DNA of 64,000 bases, taken from Caldithrix sp. (GTDB taxonomy: Bacteria > Zhuqueibacterota > Zhuqueibacteria > Thermofontimicrobiales > Sulfurfontimicrobiaceae). The stretch covers positions 1-64,000 of the forward strand of contig DYKB01000025.1 of assembly GCA_020722815.1 (NCBI GenBank). The letters are read 5' to 3'. This document shows positions 9,216 to 17,609 of this stretch, one piece after another; the first letter of the stretch is position 1, and the number at the start of each line of letters is the position of its first letter. The notes beneath the pieces are model-generated. The model did no database searches, was not told the DNA's origin, and saw only the letters and a list, made by a program, of their open reading frames with translations. Position numbers and translations under genes: made by a program.

Positions 9216-9932
9216 ATGGCTTTAAAATATAAACGTGTCTTATTGAAACTCAGTGGTGAAGCTTTGATGGGCAAACAAGGATTGGGGATTGATCCGCAAA
9301 TTGTTGATGAAATTACCGCTGAAATTACTGAAGTTAAAGCACTTGGAATAGAAATAGCACTGGTGGTAGGCGGTGGCAATATTTTTCGTGGCATTTCAGC
9401 CAGTGCCCGTGGAATGGACCGGGTAACAGGCGATTATATGGGGATGCTGGCCACCGTCATTAATGCGATGGCGTTGCAGGATTATCTGGAACGCAAGGGC
9501 GTCCAAACCCGCGTCCAAACCGCGCTGGAAATGGAAAAAATTGCCGAGCCCTTTATCCGACGACGTGCCATTCGACATCTGGAAGAAGGCCGGATTGTTA
9601 TTTTTGCAGCCGGCACGGGAAATCCCTATTTTACGACGGATACAGCGGCTGTACTTCGCGCCGTCGAAATTCAGGCCGATATTGTCATTAAGGGAACCAA
9701 AGTCGATGGTGTTTATGACGCTGACCCCATGAAAAATCCCAGTGCCGTTAAATTCGAGCAGATTACATTCATGGATGTCGTCAAAAAAGGATTGAAGGTG
9801 ATGGATGTTACCGCTATCACCCTTTGTATGGAAAATAATTTACCCATCGTGGTATTTAATTTAACCCAAAAAGGAAATTTAAAACGTGTTATCCTTGGTG
9901 AAGATATTGGAACTAAAGTAATTGGGGAATAA
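9216..9932 (+). CDS. pyrH: UMP kinase
   Basis: Bacterial UMP kinase of the amino-acid kinase fold, which phosphorylates UMP to UDP and is usually hexameric and allosteric. The 238-residue protein opens [14 protein letters not shown], has [10 protein letters not shown] for nucleotide binding, and the UMP-binding segment [14 protein letters not shown]. The ATG at 9216 has only a weak GGATGAAAG upstream. It is followed by frr after 2 bp, so the two are one translational unit, as in most bacteria. Confidence 0.97.
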   Translation: MALKYKRVLLKLSGEALMGKQGLGIDPQIVDEITAEITEVKALGIEIALVVGGGNIFRGISASARGMDRVTGDYMGMLATVINAMALQDYLERKGVQTRVQTALEMEKIAEPFIRRRAIRHLEEGRIVIFAAGTGNPYFTTDTAAVLRAVEIQADIVIKGTKVDGVYDADPMKNPSAVKFEQITFMDVVKKGLKVMDVTAITLCMENNLPIVVFNLTQKGNLKRVILGEDIGTKVIGE

Positions 9933-9934
9933 CT

Positions 9935-10492
9935 ATGATTGATGAAATTTATGATTCGTACCAGGACAAAATGGAGAAGACGCTAATTTCGACAAAATCC
10001 GAATTAGCCCGGATTCGAACCGGCAAAGCTTCTCCAAATTTATTGGATACTGTGCGTGTCAATTATTATGGCAGCACCGTTCCGCTAAAACAAGTTGCCA
10101 GTATTAATATCCCGGAAGTACGTTTGATCGTTATTCAGCCATGGGAGAAAAATCTGATAGCAGAAATTGAAAAAGCTATTCTGAAAGCAGATCTGGGACT
10201 TAATCCCATGAATGATGGAACTCTTATTCGAATTCCCATTCCTTCACTCTCTGAAGAGCGCCGAAAGGAATTGGTAAAAGTCGCACATAAGAACTGTGAA
10301 CAAAAGAGAGTTGCCGTTCGTAACTTGCGACGGGATGCAAACGAGGAACTGAAAGAAGCTGAAAAAGAGCATCTCATCACGGAAGATGAAATGCATCGGG
10401 GACAGAAAAAAATACAGGATCTTACTGACGATTATATTAAAAAGATTGACGAAGTCCTGGAAAAGAAGGAAAAGGAAATTTTGGAGCAATAA
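9935..10492 (+). CDS. frr: Ribosome recycling factor
   Basis: Splits post-termination ribosomes with EF-G. The 185-residue protein has the family's RTGKASPNLLD segment, VPLKQVASINIPE, and the charged helix around EERRKELVKVAHK. Length is normal. The ribosome-binding GGGGAA lies inside the end of pyrH. A strong terminator follows, closing the translation-related cluster. Confidence 0.97.
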   Translation: MIDEIYDSYQDKMEKTLISTKSELARIRTGKASPNLLDTVRVNYYGSTVPLKQVASINIPEVRLIVIQPWEKNLIAEIEKAILKADLGLNPMNDGTLIRIPIPSLSEERRKELVKVAHKNCEQKRVAVRNLRRDANEELKEAEKEHLITEDEMHRGQKKIQDLTDDYIKKIDEVLEKKEKEILEQ

Positions 10493-10525
10493 TTTATCAT
10501 CCTAAAAGTTATCAAAGGCTTTATC

Positions 10526-10559
10526 AAGCAGCCAGAATTTTTTCTGGCTGCTTTTTTTA
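10526..10559 (+). terminator. Rho-independent terminator after frr
   Basis: AAGCAGCCAGA and TCTGGCTGCTT form an 11-bp stem with a short T-rich loop, followed by a run of T. It sits about 35 bp after frr on the plus strand. Confidence 0.92.
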
Positions 10560-10629
10560 TTAATTAATAGCGCCGTTCCGTATTCATTAAACGATGAATG
10601 GCTATTTATGAATCAACCGTACGAATTAA

Positions 10630-10671
10630 GCAAAAAAAAAAAATCGCCAGAGCTTGTGGCCCTGGCGATTT
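10630..10671 (-). terminator. Terminator of the secreted PKD protein gene
   Basis: On the minus strand AATCGCCAG pairs with CTGGCGATT around an 11-base loop and is followed by a long T-run (the A-run at 10632-10643 on the plus strand). It serves the convergent gene 10702-12684. With the frr terminator it separates two converging units. Confidence 0.9.
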
Positions 10672-10701
10672 TTAATTACACAGTATAAGTGTAATCCGCT
10701 A

Positions 10702-12684
10702 TTACTTCATCAATGACATTTTACGAGTGAAGGAGAATATTTCGTTGTTTTCATTAACCGATTCGATACGATAGATATAGATACCACTACCAACTTTTTC
10801 ACCCCGGTCATTCATTCCATTCCAGATTGCCTGATAACTTCCGCTATTGAGATTTTGATTTACCAGCGAACGAATCAACTGTCCCTGAATATTATAGATA
10901 TTCAAGGTTACTTTTGCTGCAACTGGCAAATGATAGCTAATGACTGTTTCCGGATTGAATGGATTTGGATAATTCTGATCCAGTGCAAAATCAGTCGGCT
11001 TAGCCTGTAAGCTATAAGCTGAATTTTTACCGAAGACTGCTGGAACCGGACTACCAAAAAGCTGTAATTCTGCAATTGTCAAATATTTTGCATGTTCACC
11101 CCGCGATGAGGTTAATTTGACTTTCACATATCGGGCTGCTTTGGGAGTATCGAGCATAAAAACTTCCCAGGTCCCATTTTCCGCAACGCTGGTGGCGGAT
11201 AATGTTATTTCAAAGTTTTCACCATCCTCAGAAGTCCAAACTTCAAAATCCTGGGCTAAATTCGCCTTGTATTGAAATGATTTCACTGATTCTGTCAACA
11301 ACCGGACTTTATTTAGTTGCATTCCCGAGTCAGCTAACATAAACGTTGCCCAGGCATCACCATAAACGCCACTCGCCGCGGAATTATTTCCATAAATGTC
11401 ATGATCGATTGCATTCTCCCATCCCTCACCTGGATAGGTAGCACCTTCAGAAACCAGATTGAGTACCAGGAACTTGTACAGCGAATCGACATAAACCAAC
11501 CCCGGCAGCGTTAACTCATCACTACCACCGGAACCCCAGGCTTTCAGTGATACGGTGTATTCGCCAGCTTTTTCATAGGTATGGGAAGGATGTTCTTTTT
11601 TGGTAATATCACTGACCAGATAATCCGAAGAACCATCCCCATAGTCAAACAAGAAATTGCCAGCATTGCCACCTGTGTGATTTTCGAATTTTACTTCTAA
11701 ACCAGGGGCACCTGCAATTGGCGCCGCCTCAAAATTAACATCAACTGGTCGTAAGACTGCAATAATTTTTTCCTTGGTTTCAGTATCTTTCCCACCACAG
11801 CCAACTGCAGTCAAGGTAACTGTGTAATACTTCTGATAATCACCAAAAGTATGGCAGGGATTCTTCTCAGTGCTGAATGAACCATCGCCAAAATCCCAGT
11901 AATATTTATAGGCACATTTCGAAAGATTCTTGAAATGAACTTCCAGTGGTCCGACGCCGGTTGTTGGCATCGCAACGAATTCAGCTATTGGTGGTTTCCA
12001 CTCCCAATCAACAACAAGGGCTGCACCATAAATCGCGACTAACCAGCCACCATTATTGGCGTCAACATTAACAAAAACATTGATACGACCATTATCATTT
12101 AACCAGTCCGGATTAATATCGAACTCGGTCACGGACATGTTATTATTGGAGCCCTTTAAATCGCCTACATAATGACCGTCAATGAAGACTTTATCATGCT
12201 CATCACCTGGATTAGTACCAGAGTCGACATCGTAAGCAACAATCATCAATTTCACCTTCGTTGCCAACCGACAATCAGATCCTGAGAAGTAATGTTTCCA
12301 GTAATAATCATCATTCGCGCCGTGCCAGTTAATCGCCTGCGGTGTACGAACAGCGGTATCATCCTGCCGGCCAAAATGTTTAATATCAACATACCGCTCG
12401 ATGCGACAGAAACGGGGTGGGCGATTATCATTTTCGCCTTCACCGTCAAATAAAATTTCAGCATTATTTTCTAACTGATTTCGCAGAGATTCAAGACGCT
12501 GCGTTCCATCCGCTGGCAGCGACTCGGTTCCTTCTGTTGGCAAATCCAATCCCAAATTCGGATCACTTAGTTCGGGAATCGCTGCTCCCGGATCATCATT
12601 CGTCTGACCGAAAGAAAGTGATTGAGATGAAAAATTTACGAATAAAACAAGAACAAAAATAAACAGTAAGTTATGAGTTCTCAT
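10702..12684 (-). CDS. Secreted PKD/discoidin-domain protein with T9SS sorting domain
   Basis: 660 residues with a Sec signal peptide (hydrophobic LLFIFVLVLFVNF near the N-terminus). After about 200 residues of unassigned beta-rich sequence come two PKD domains marked by YYWDFGDGSFS and FLFDYGDGSS, then an F5/8 type C-like (discoidin) domain around residues 415-555, and a C-terminal sorting/FlgD-like domain beginning DQNYPNPFNPETVISY and ending in short basic-hydrophobic residues. Known families suggest a cell-surface or extracellular adhesin or polysaccharide-binding protein exported by type IX secretion. It stands alone with its own terminator; the 1.2-kb AT-rich upstream gap probably holds the promoter. 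Confidence 0.85.
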   Translation of the reverse strand: MRTHNLLFIFVLVLFVNFSSQSLSFGQTNDDPGAAIPELSDPNLGLDLPTEGTESLPADGTQRLESLRNQLENNAEILFDGEGENDNRPPRFCRIERYVDIKHFGRQDDTAVRTPQAINWHGANDDYYWKHYFSGSDCRLATKVKLMIVAYDVDSGTNPGDEHDKVFIDGHYVGDLKGSNNNMSVTEFDINPDWLNDNGRINVFVNVDANNGGWLVAIYGAALVVDWEWKPPIAEFVAMPTTGVGPLEVHFKNLSKCAYKYYWDFGDGSFSTEKNPCHTFGDYQKYYTVTLTAVGCGGKDTETKEKIIAVLRPVDVNFEAAPIAGAPGLEVKFENHTGGNAGNFLFDYGDGSSDYLVSDITKKEHPSHTYEKAGEYTVSLKAWGSGGSDELTLPGLVYVDSLYKFLVLNLVSEGATYPGEGWENAIDHDIYGNNSAASGVYGDAWATFMLADSGMQLNKVRLLTESVKSFQYKANLAQDFEVWTSEDGENFEITLSATSVAENGTWEVFMLDTPKAARYVKVKLTSSRGEHAKYLTIAELQLFGSPVPAVFGKNSAYSLQAKPTDFALDQNYPNPFNPETVISYHLPVAAKVTLNIYNIQGQLIRSLVNQNLNSGSYQAIWNGMNDRGEKVGSGIYIYRIESVNENNEIFSFTRKMSLMK

Positions 12685-13182
12685 AAAAAAACCTCCTTGA
12701 TAAATGTGATTAAAAAATGAAACCCGTGAAGCATAAAAATTAATTATTTAAAATTATAACAACACGCCAAACGACCGCTTTGACCATTTATTAGCATTTG
12801 TTACGCTTTCTTAATTAACAAAATACGTACCACAAAAATGAATGATTTAATAAGTAATTGATTTTAATAAGTTTAAAACCAAATTAACTATTGACATAAA
12901 TGTATAGCTGTATAGATAACAAAACCTTAAATGAGACAGATTTAGCTAATTTTAGATTTTTGTTTTTATTTAAAAAGTTATTATTTTCAATTACTTATAT
13001 CGATTTATAAAAATTGAATTATGTCACAATAAGAAGAATGTAACACTTTAAGCTATATGAGACAGTAATTGATGACATGATTTGATCGCTTTTTCAGGCA
13101 CGTTGAGTTGAATTTTATGTAAGAATCCCGACTCATTAGATTGCTATCTGATTTATTTTTATGAAGTTAAATAAAATTTTCA
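12685..13182. other. AT-rich intergenic stretch, no gene seen
   Basis: Upstream of the secreted PKD protein gene. No open frame with coding character, RNA gene or clear repeat is visible; it probably holds the promoter of the minus-strand gene. The 13292-13567 and 13704-13941 stretches are likewise without recognisable genes. Confidence 0.5.
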
Positions 13183-13291
13183 GTTTCCCCTCAATATTCA
13201 GTGGTAAAGTTGGCTTCGACAGGCTCAGCCAACGGCAGCTACCGTGCCCTGAGCCTGTCGAAGGGTACTAATACCATGTTATTTTGAGGGG
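13183..13291. repeat. Palindromic element with CTTCGACAGGCTCAG arms
   Basis: CTTCGACAGGCTCAG (13214-13228) is the exact inverted partner of CTGAGCCTGTCGAAG (13249-13263). Outside this core a second, imperfect inverted pair begins CCCCTCA (13185-13191) and ends TGAGGGG (13284-13290), and the GTGGTA/TACCAT segments also pair. The nested structure looks like a short mobile palindromic element. This palindrome core is familiar from many environmental genomes. Confidence 0.65.
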
Positions 13292-13567
13292 ATACAATTT
13301 TCAGGAGTGCAGCGCCTTTATCCATTGTAAAAACGCTGCAATCGCTAAAGATATTGCCATCCAACAGTGTCACATTTTTTCCTGACTTTGTGATTTGGCA
13401 ATAAAATTGATTGAAACCCGGTAGTTGAGAAAATAATGCAACTGATTCAGGGTGAAAATTTCTGGAAAATGAAAATTTTAATTGATTTTTTCTAAAGTTT
13501 ATGCTATTTTTGAATAACCGCTGAAAGATTTTTTTAGCATTATGTTTTCCATGTGCTAAACAGGCTC

Positions 13568-13703
13568 TGTCCGGGAACTAACCTTGCGAAGGTTTTTGAA
13601 TAGGCAGGATTATAATTGATTAATATTTTATTTTTACTCTATATCTTGTGTTCCATTAAACCTTCGTAAGGTTATTTTTGGCCAATTTTCTAGTTCTTGG
13701 ACA
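13568..13703. mobile_element. Candidate MITE with AACCTT...AAGGTT palindromes
   Basis: Imperfect terminal inverted repeats TGTCCGGGAACTA (13568-13580) and TAGTTCTTGGACA (13691-13703) each lie next to a 15-bp palindrome: AACCTTGCGAAGGTT at 13580-13594 and AACCTTCGTAAGGTT at 13659-13673. The interior is AT-rich and non-coding. The symmetry suggests a 136-bp non-autonomous element. It has no second copy in the window. Confidence 0.5.
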
Positions 13704-13941
13704 CCCTCTAAAGCTTGTGGCAATTCAATTATAACTTCTTTAAATTTTTGTAGTTATATTCTTAACCTGACGGCTATGAACCCAAGGCGAGAGAATTAGG
13801 GTGAGGGTCAAAAAACCGAAAACCACATCGTAAGTAGCATAAGAGATTATTTCTGGAGGTGGATAAATGGCGGAACGGCTTTCCACAAAATGATGATATT
13901 ACTTTTATCGTTTTAAAAGTACCAGGTAATTGAGGTGAGTT

Positions 13942-15282
13942 ATGAAACGGCTCAAATATTTAAAACCACCCGAATTTGAAGAACCTCAGGATAAGCTCCG
14001 GGCGCATATTTTACTGGTGATTCTCCTCACTCTGATTTTGGCTTCTATCCTCGGCACAATGAACATTTATCTTACCGGTCAATCACGGGAAAGTTGGAAA
14101 CCCACCATCCTCCGTCTAATCATCAGCGGTTTTTTGAATTTTGTTGCCTTGATTCTTTTTTACAAAAGAAAGCTATCCCTTGCCGGAATGGTTTCGCTGC
14201 TGAGTCTGTTATTTTTTATCGGTTTGCAAATGTTTCATTATCAGGGGATACATGATGTGGTGGTATTGTTATATCCATTACTTTTCATTATCGCCAGTCT
14301 TTTATTACGGGGATGGAAATATTATACGGTTATCGCATTGTCATTTATTTCGCTCATCAGGATTGGCTGGCTGGAGATGGATGGCACGCTGAAATCACCG
14401 GTAATTACAGTATATTTTCAAAATGGTTCGATTCTGGCGGAATTAATCAGTATAATTATAATCCTGCTTGTCGGCGCGACGGGGATTCATCTCATCATTC
14501 AGAATATGCTAACCAATTTAAGCCAAGCGCAAATTAATGAAAAAGCCTTGCAGGAAGCTAATCGAACGCTGGATTTGCGTGTTCAGGAACGGACGAATGA
14601 ACTTCAGGAGGCAAATCAAGAATTGGAAGCTTTTGCCTACTCGGTTTCACACGATCTTCGAGCGCCGTTACGAGCGATTTCCAGTTTTTCGCGAATCCTG
14701 AGTGAGGATTTTCAATCGTATTTGAGTTTAGAAATTCATGACTACTTGCAACGCATGAATGCAAGTGCCATTCGGATGGACAACCTGATCACGCATTTGC
14801 TGGAATTTTCGCGTCTCAGCCGTCAGCCATTACATAAAACTTTCATCGATTTAAATATATTGGTAAAACAGGTGGTAGAAGATTTGCAGCCCGTGATAAT
14901 GAACAAAATGGCAAAAATTTCTATCAGTCCATTACCACCGTGTCTTGGCGATCAGTCCCTGATACGTCTGGTTTTAACGAATTTAATGAGTAATGCATTT
15001 AAATATAGCCGTTTTCAGCAAACACCTGAAATCAAAGTTGGTTATCAATTGACAGGTAAGCAGACCACGTATTATGTGAGCGATAATGGCATTGGTTTTG
15101 ATATGAAATATGTTAAAAAACTTTTTGGTGTCTTTCAACGACTTCATACGCACGATGAATTTGAGGGAACTGGAATCGGGCTGGCGATAGTTCATCGCAT
15201 TATTCATCGTCATGGCGGTGAAGTATGGGCTGAAGGAAAAGTGGGAGAAGGCGCAACGTTTTATTTCACGTTGCCAGATTAA
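13942..15282 (+). CDS. Orphan membrane sensor histidine kinase
   Basis: 446 residues. The first 200 contain about six hydrophobic segments (roughly 22-44, 56-74, 80-98, 104-122, 128-142, 166-188), a membrane sensor with no recognisable periplasmic domain. A coiled coil (200-228) leads to a HisKA dimerisation domain with the phosphoacceptor H237 in SHDLRAPLR, then a HATPase_c domain with N-box NLMSNAFKYS, SDNGIGFD, and GTGIGLAIVHRI. This matches the phytochrome/bacteriophytochrome-like HWE-adjacent kinase group that uses FQRLH-type F-boxes. No response regulator is adjacent, so its partner is elsewhere. Confidence 0.88.
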   Translation: MKRLKYLKPPEFEEPQDKLRAHILLVILLTLILASILGTMNIYLTGQSRESWKPTILRLIISGFLNFVALILFYKRKLSLAGMVSLLSLLFFIGLQMFHYQGIHDVVVLLYPLLFIIASLLLRGWKYYTVIALSFISLIRIGWLEMDGTLKSPVITVYFQNGSILAELISIIIILLVGATGIHLIIQNMLTNLSQAQINEKALQEANRTLDLRVQERTNELQEANQELEAFAYSVSHDLRAPLRAISSFSRILSEDFQSYLSLEIHDYLQRMNASAIRMDNLITHLLEFSRLSRQPLHKTFIDLNILVKQVVEDLQPVIMNKMAKISISPLPPCLGDQSLIRLVLTNLMSNAFKYSRFQQTPEIKVGYQLTGKQTTYYVSDNGIGFDMKYVKKLFGVFQRLHTHDEFEGTGIGLAIVHRIIHRHGGEVWAEGKVGEGATFYFTLPD

Positions 15283-15362
15283 GTTGTTACGGATCAATTG
15301 ATAATTGTGAGTTGAAAATTGACAATTATTTCATATTTTCATCAAACAAAAAAGATTTGGAG

Positions 15363-15500
15363 ATGAAAAAAATTGATGTAAAAGTTATGACACTTGAACC
15401 GATGCAGGTGGCGTCGGCGAACGTTGTCGATGAATCACCCGAAATGGCAGCCTGGAAAAAACTACAAGATTAGGCTGAACCCAAAGGCTATTTAGTGTCT
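15363..15500 (+). pseudogene. Remnant of a GyrI-like (effector-binding) domain protein
   Basis: An ATG at 15363 opens a frame reading MKKIDVKVMTLEPMQVA, which resembles the start of GyrI-like/SOUL effector-binding proteins. It runs 36 codons to TAG at 15471. The same frame continues after the stop with A-E-P-K-G-Y-L, the expected next family segment (usually W-A-x-P-K-G), so the TAG probably replaced TGG. Homology ends at about 15500, where a dispersed repeat begins. I read it as a 5' fragment with a nonsense change, cut short by repeat insertion or deletion. Confidence 0.6.
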
Positions 15501-15520
15501 GTCCGCAAAAGCCGCCTACT

Positions 15521-15558
15521 GTCATTGCGAGGAGCGTTTTGGGCGACGAAGCAATCTC
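15521..15558. repeat. CATTGCGAGGAGCG...CGACGAAGCAATCTC dispersed repeat
   Basis: GTCATTGCGAGGAGCG followed by GGGCGACGAAGCAATC is a short imperfect palindrome known as a dispersed repeat in many environmental bacterial genomes. Here it lies just after the truncated GyrI-like frame, so it may mark the disruption. Confidence 0.5.
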
Positions 15559-15669
15559 CGCTGTTTAACGATGGGATAGCGGGAAGACGATTGAACAGTC
15601 AGGGAGATAAGATTTTTGAGGTGAATGAGTTTGTAAAAGATGTTAAGTTCAGGTGAACTTTGCAAAATC

Positions 15670-15716
15670 CTCGTTCCACCGCGCGGCGGTGGAATGCAGC
15701 GGTGACGCTCCGCGTC
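15670..15716 (-). repeat. Dispersed palindromic repeat, copy 1 (inverted to 17367-17415)
   Basis: A hairpin of TTCCACCGC and GCGGTGGAA followed by GACGCTCCGCGTC. Its reverse complement matches 17367-17415 in arrangement and most bases. The two copies lie on either side of the CRISPR array in opposite orientation. Confidence 0.6.
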
Positions 15717-15989
15717 AGGATTCAAATAAAAGCAGACAAGCGTCATCCGGCCTGAATTTGGTTTGAGCTTGTGCTGAAAAAAACAGAACTGACAAAGTAC
15801 CGGGCAATGATTCGATTACTTTTTTTTAGCTTTTTTTAAAAAAAGCTTGACTTTTAAATCACAGATGAATATAATCAGGTATGGCAACGTTGAAGTTTGA
15901 TGTTTATGATGGGGGCGTAACTTTAATAACGTGGGCGATGGTTTTTAGATATAATGATGCGTGCAATTCTTGTGCCCCAAAAAAAGTAC

Positions 15990-16161
15990 TGTTTTTAGGG
16001 GGAGGTTACAGTGGAGTATTTAACTTATTTTAAAACATTTAGTTAGCATACTTTTAAAAATAAAAAAAGACCAATTTTAATGATAAAAATTTTCAAAAAA
16101 AGGGAGGTTACAGAAATAGCCATCATAACTTGTTGTTTTTTATAGTCTGCCAGAGGCAGCC
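15990..16161 (+). promoter_or_regulatory. Putative CRISPR leader
   Basis: AT-rich, non-coding sequence directly before the first repeat. The motif GGGAGGTTACAG occurs twice, at 16000-16011 and 16102-16113, the second copy ending 48 bp before the first repeat. Position fits a leader: the repeats next to it are perfect and those at the far end are degenerate. No standard leader consensus is claimed. Confidence 0.5.
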
Positions 16162-16578
16162 ATCAAAATAGACCTGAAACCAGCGGTGGGATTGCGACTC
16201 GCCTTCTGGTATTGGAAATTTATCGCAAAGTTTTTCATCAAAATAGACCTGAAACCAGCGGTGGGATTGCGACTTTGTGATAATCTTTTGCCAAATAGAT
16301 TGCTTGCCTTTATCAAAATAGACCTGAAACCAGCGGTGGGATTGCGACCAAGTTGTAACTGACTGGGAATGTCAGCATGAATTTTTATCAAAATAGACCT
16401 GAAACCAGCGGTGGGATTGCGACTGTCATCGCAAGAGCCGAAACGATGAAACGATTCGATTTTTATCAAAATAGACCTGAAACCAGCGGTGGGATTGTGA
16501 CAGAGTATGTCCTGAAGATATACATCTGAATTTCTTTCCCGATCAAAATAGACCTGAAACCAGCGGTGGGATTGTGAC
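16162..16578 (+). CRISPR. CRISPR array: six 37-bp repeats, five spacers, no adjacent cas genes
   Basis: Repeats start at 16162, 16237, 16312, 16387, 16465 and 16542; spacers are 38, 38, 38, 41 and 40 bp. The repeat begins ATCAAAATAGACC and ends GGTGGGATTGCGAC. The last eight bases ATTGCGAC resemble the ATTGAAAC crRNA handle of type I/III systems, which points to plus-strand transcription. The last two repeats carry ATTGTGAC, the terminal decay expected at the leader-distal end, and this agrees with the orientation. No cas1, cas2 or effector gene is present; a cas6 lies at 25989-26978. The open frame on the opposite strand across the array is an artefact of the repeat. Confidence 0.97.
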
Positions 16579-16589
16579 GGAAAAGCAAT

Positions 16590-16695
16590 GCAGAATGATG
16601 AATTATGAATGAAGAATAAAAAACAATAATTCAGCATTCAACATTCATGAGTCCAGTCTAAAACCACGAATTACACTAATTTCACGAATTAAAAG
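16590..16695. repeat. Low-complexity dispersed repeats after the CRISPR array
   Basis: Two familiar kinds occur in series: an ATGAATTATGAATGAAGAAT...CAACATTCAT stretch (16590-16650, with a similar one at 17245-17310) and an ACCACGAATTACACTAATTT stretch ending TTCACGAATT (16662-16690). Both are quasi-periodic non-coding repeats. Confidence 0.5.
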
Positions 16696-16738
16696 CGACC
16701 TAAATTCAATAAAAACAATTATTTTAATTTAAAAAATT

Positions 16739-17212
16739 GTAACCGATCACAGGGAATAGTATCAAATTTGTTGTGTCTCCGGTTTTACTGATTACCAAGG
16801 TTAATACGGTTTTTAATCAACCAGGCCGCGCGATCAAACCCAATCGACCTTATTGACCTTAGTAACAATTCGAGGGTCCCGACAATTTAACCTTATTACC
16901 TTATTGCTTCATTTGATTATCATCACCAATAAGGGAATAAGGTTGGTGGTGTTCCGGGTTTGGCGGATTACTAAGGTTAAGAAGGTGTTACCTCAACCAA
17001 CCGGATGGGTCAAATCCAGCCAACGTTATCTTTCTCAATCTTTTTCAGCGACAATGTCGGATGACAACATTCAATAAAGTGTTCACCCTTTTCAGCAAAG
17101 CTGATCTTTTGATGAGGCGCCGTCGGCTTGAGAATATTCTGGCAGACTTTATCCACCGCTGCCCTGGACACAAAAAATGAAAATTGTTTGCTTTCACCCG
17201 GTGATCGGTTAC
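16739..17212 (+). mobile_element. 474-bp GTAACC-type non-autonomous element, full copy 1
   Basis: Terminal inverted repeats GTAACCGATCAC and GTGATCGGTTAC bound the element. A second copy of identical length lies at 23118-23591, with about fifteen differences, and a partial one at 1-78. The flanks AAAAAATT (16731-16738) and ATAAAATT (17213-17220) agree at seven of eight bases, consistent with an 8-bp target duplication. IS66-family insertion sequences also start GTAA and make 8-bp duplications, so mobilisation by such a transposase is possible. A 53-codon minus-strand frame (17010-17171, GTG start) is kept in both full copies, and three of its four differences are synonymous; its product is not recognised. 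Confidence 0.88.
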
Positions 17213-17366
17213 ATAAAATTAGTGGTTTAAGTCTTTTTAGAGTGAACTCATTCATAATTCCCCAGGGCAATGCCGAATGAAGAATGAAGAAAACCATTCA
17301 ACATTCATAATTCCCAGATTTGAGTGTATGGTTTGACGAATTGGTGGTGTAATAATAGAAAGGTTC

Positions 17367-17415
17367 GGAACGCGGAGCGTTCGGGCGGCATTCCACCGCT
17401 GAGCGGTGGAACGAG
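17367..17415 (+). repeat. Dispersed palindromic repeat, copy 2
   Basis: GGAACGCGGAGCGTTC followed by ATTCCACCGCTGAGCGGTGGA, the inverted counterpart of 15670-15716. The remaining sequence from 17213 to 17609 has no gene. Confidence 0.6.
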
Positions 17416-17609
17416 AGGGGGATTAGCTGCCGCGTAGAAACGGGTGGAATAAAAGTGGATGTTCTTGAATAAAATATCGAAATGAACGATTTTTATTCAT
17501 GGCACATTCGATTGAATATTTTTTCAATATCTCACTCATGAAATCCAGTCGGGATATAAATTTTTTCCGCTCCTTCAACCCAGATAATTATTCTTTTTGG
17601 GCGCCATAT

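Noticed and set aside
10621..10671. A long A-run near 10632 as a frameshift site or ncRNA
   Set aside because: It is explained as the T-run of the minus-strand terminator.
16140..16637. A 165-codon minus-strand open frame with repeated NPTAGFRSIL
   Set aside because: It spans the CRISPR array; the repeated peptide is the translated repeat and the variable parts are spacers.
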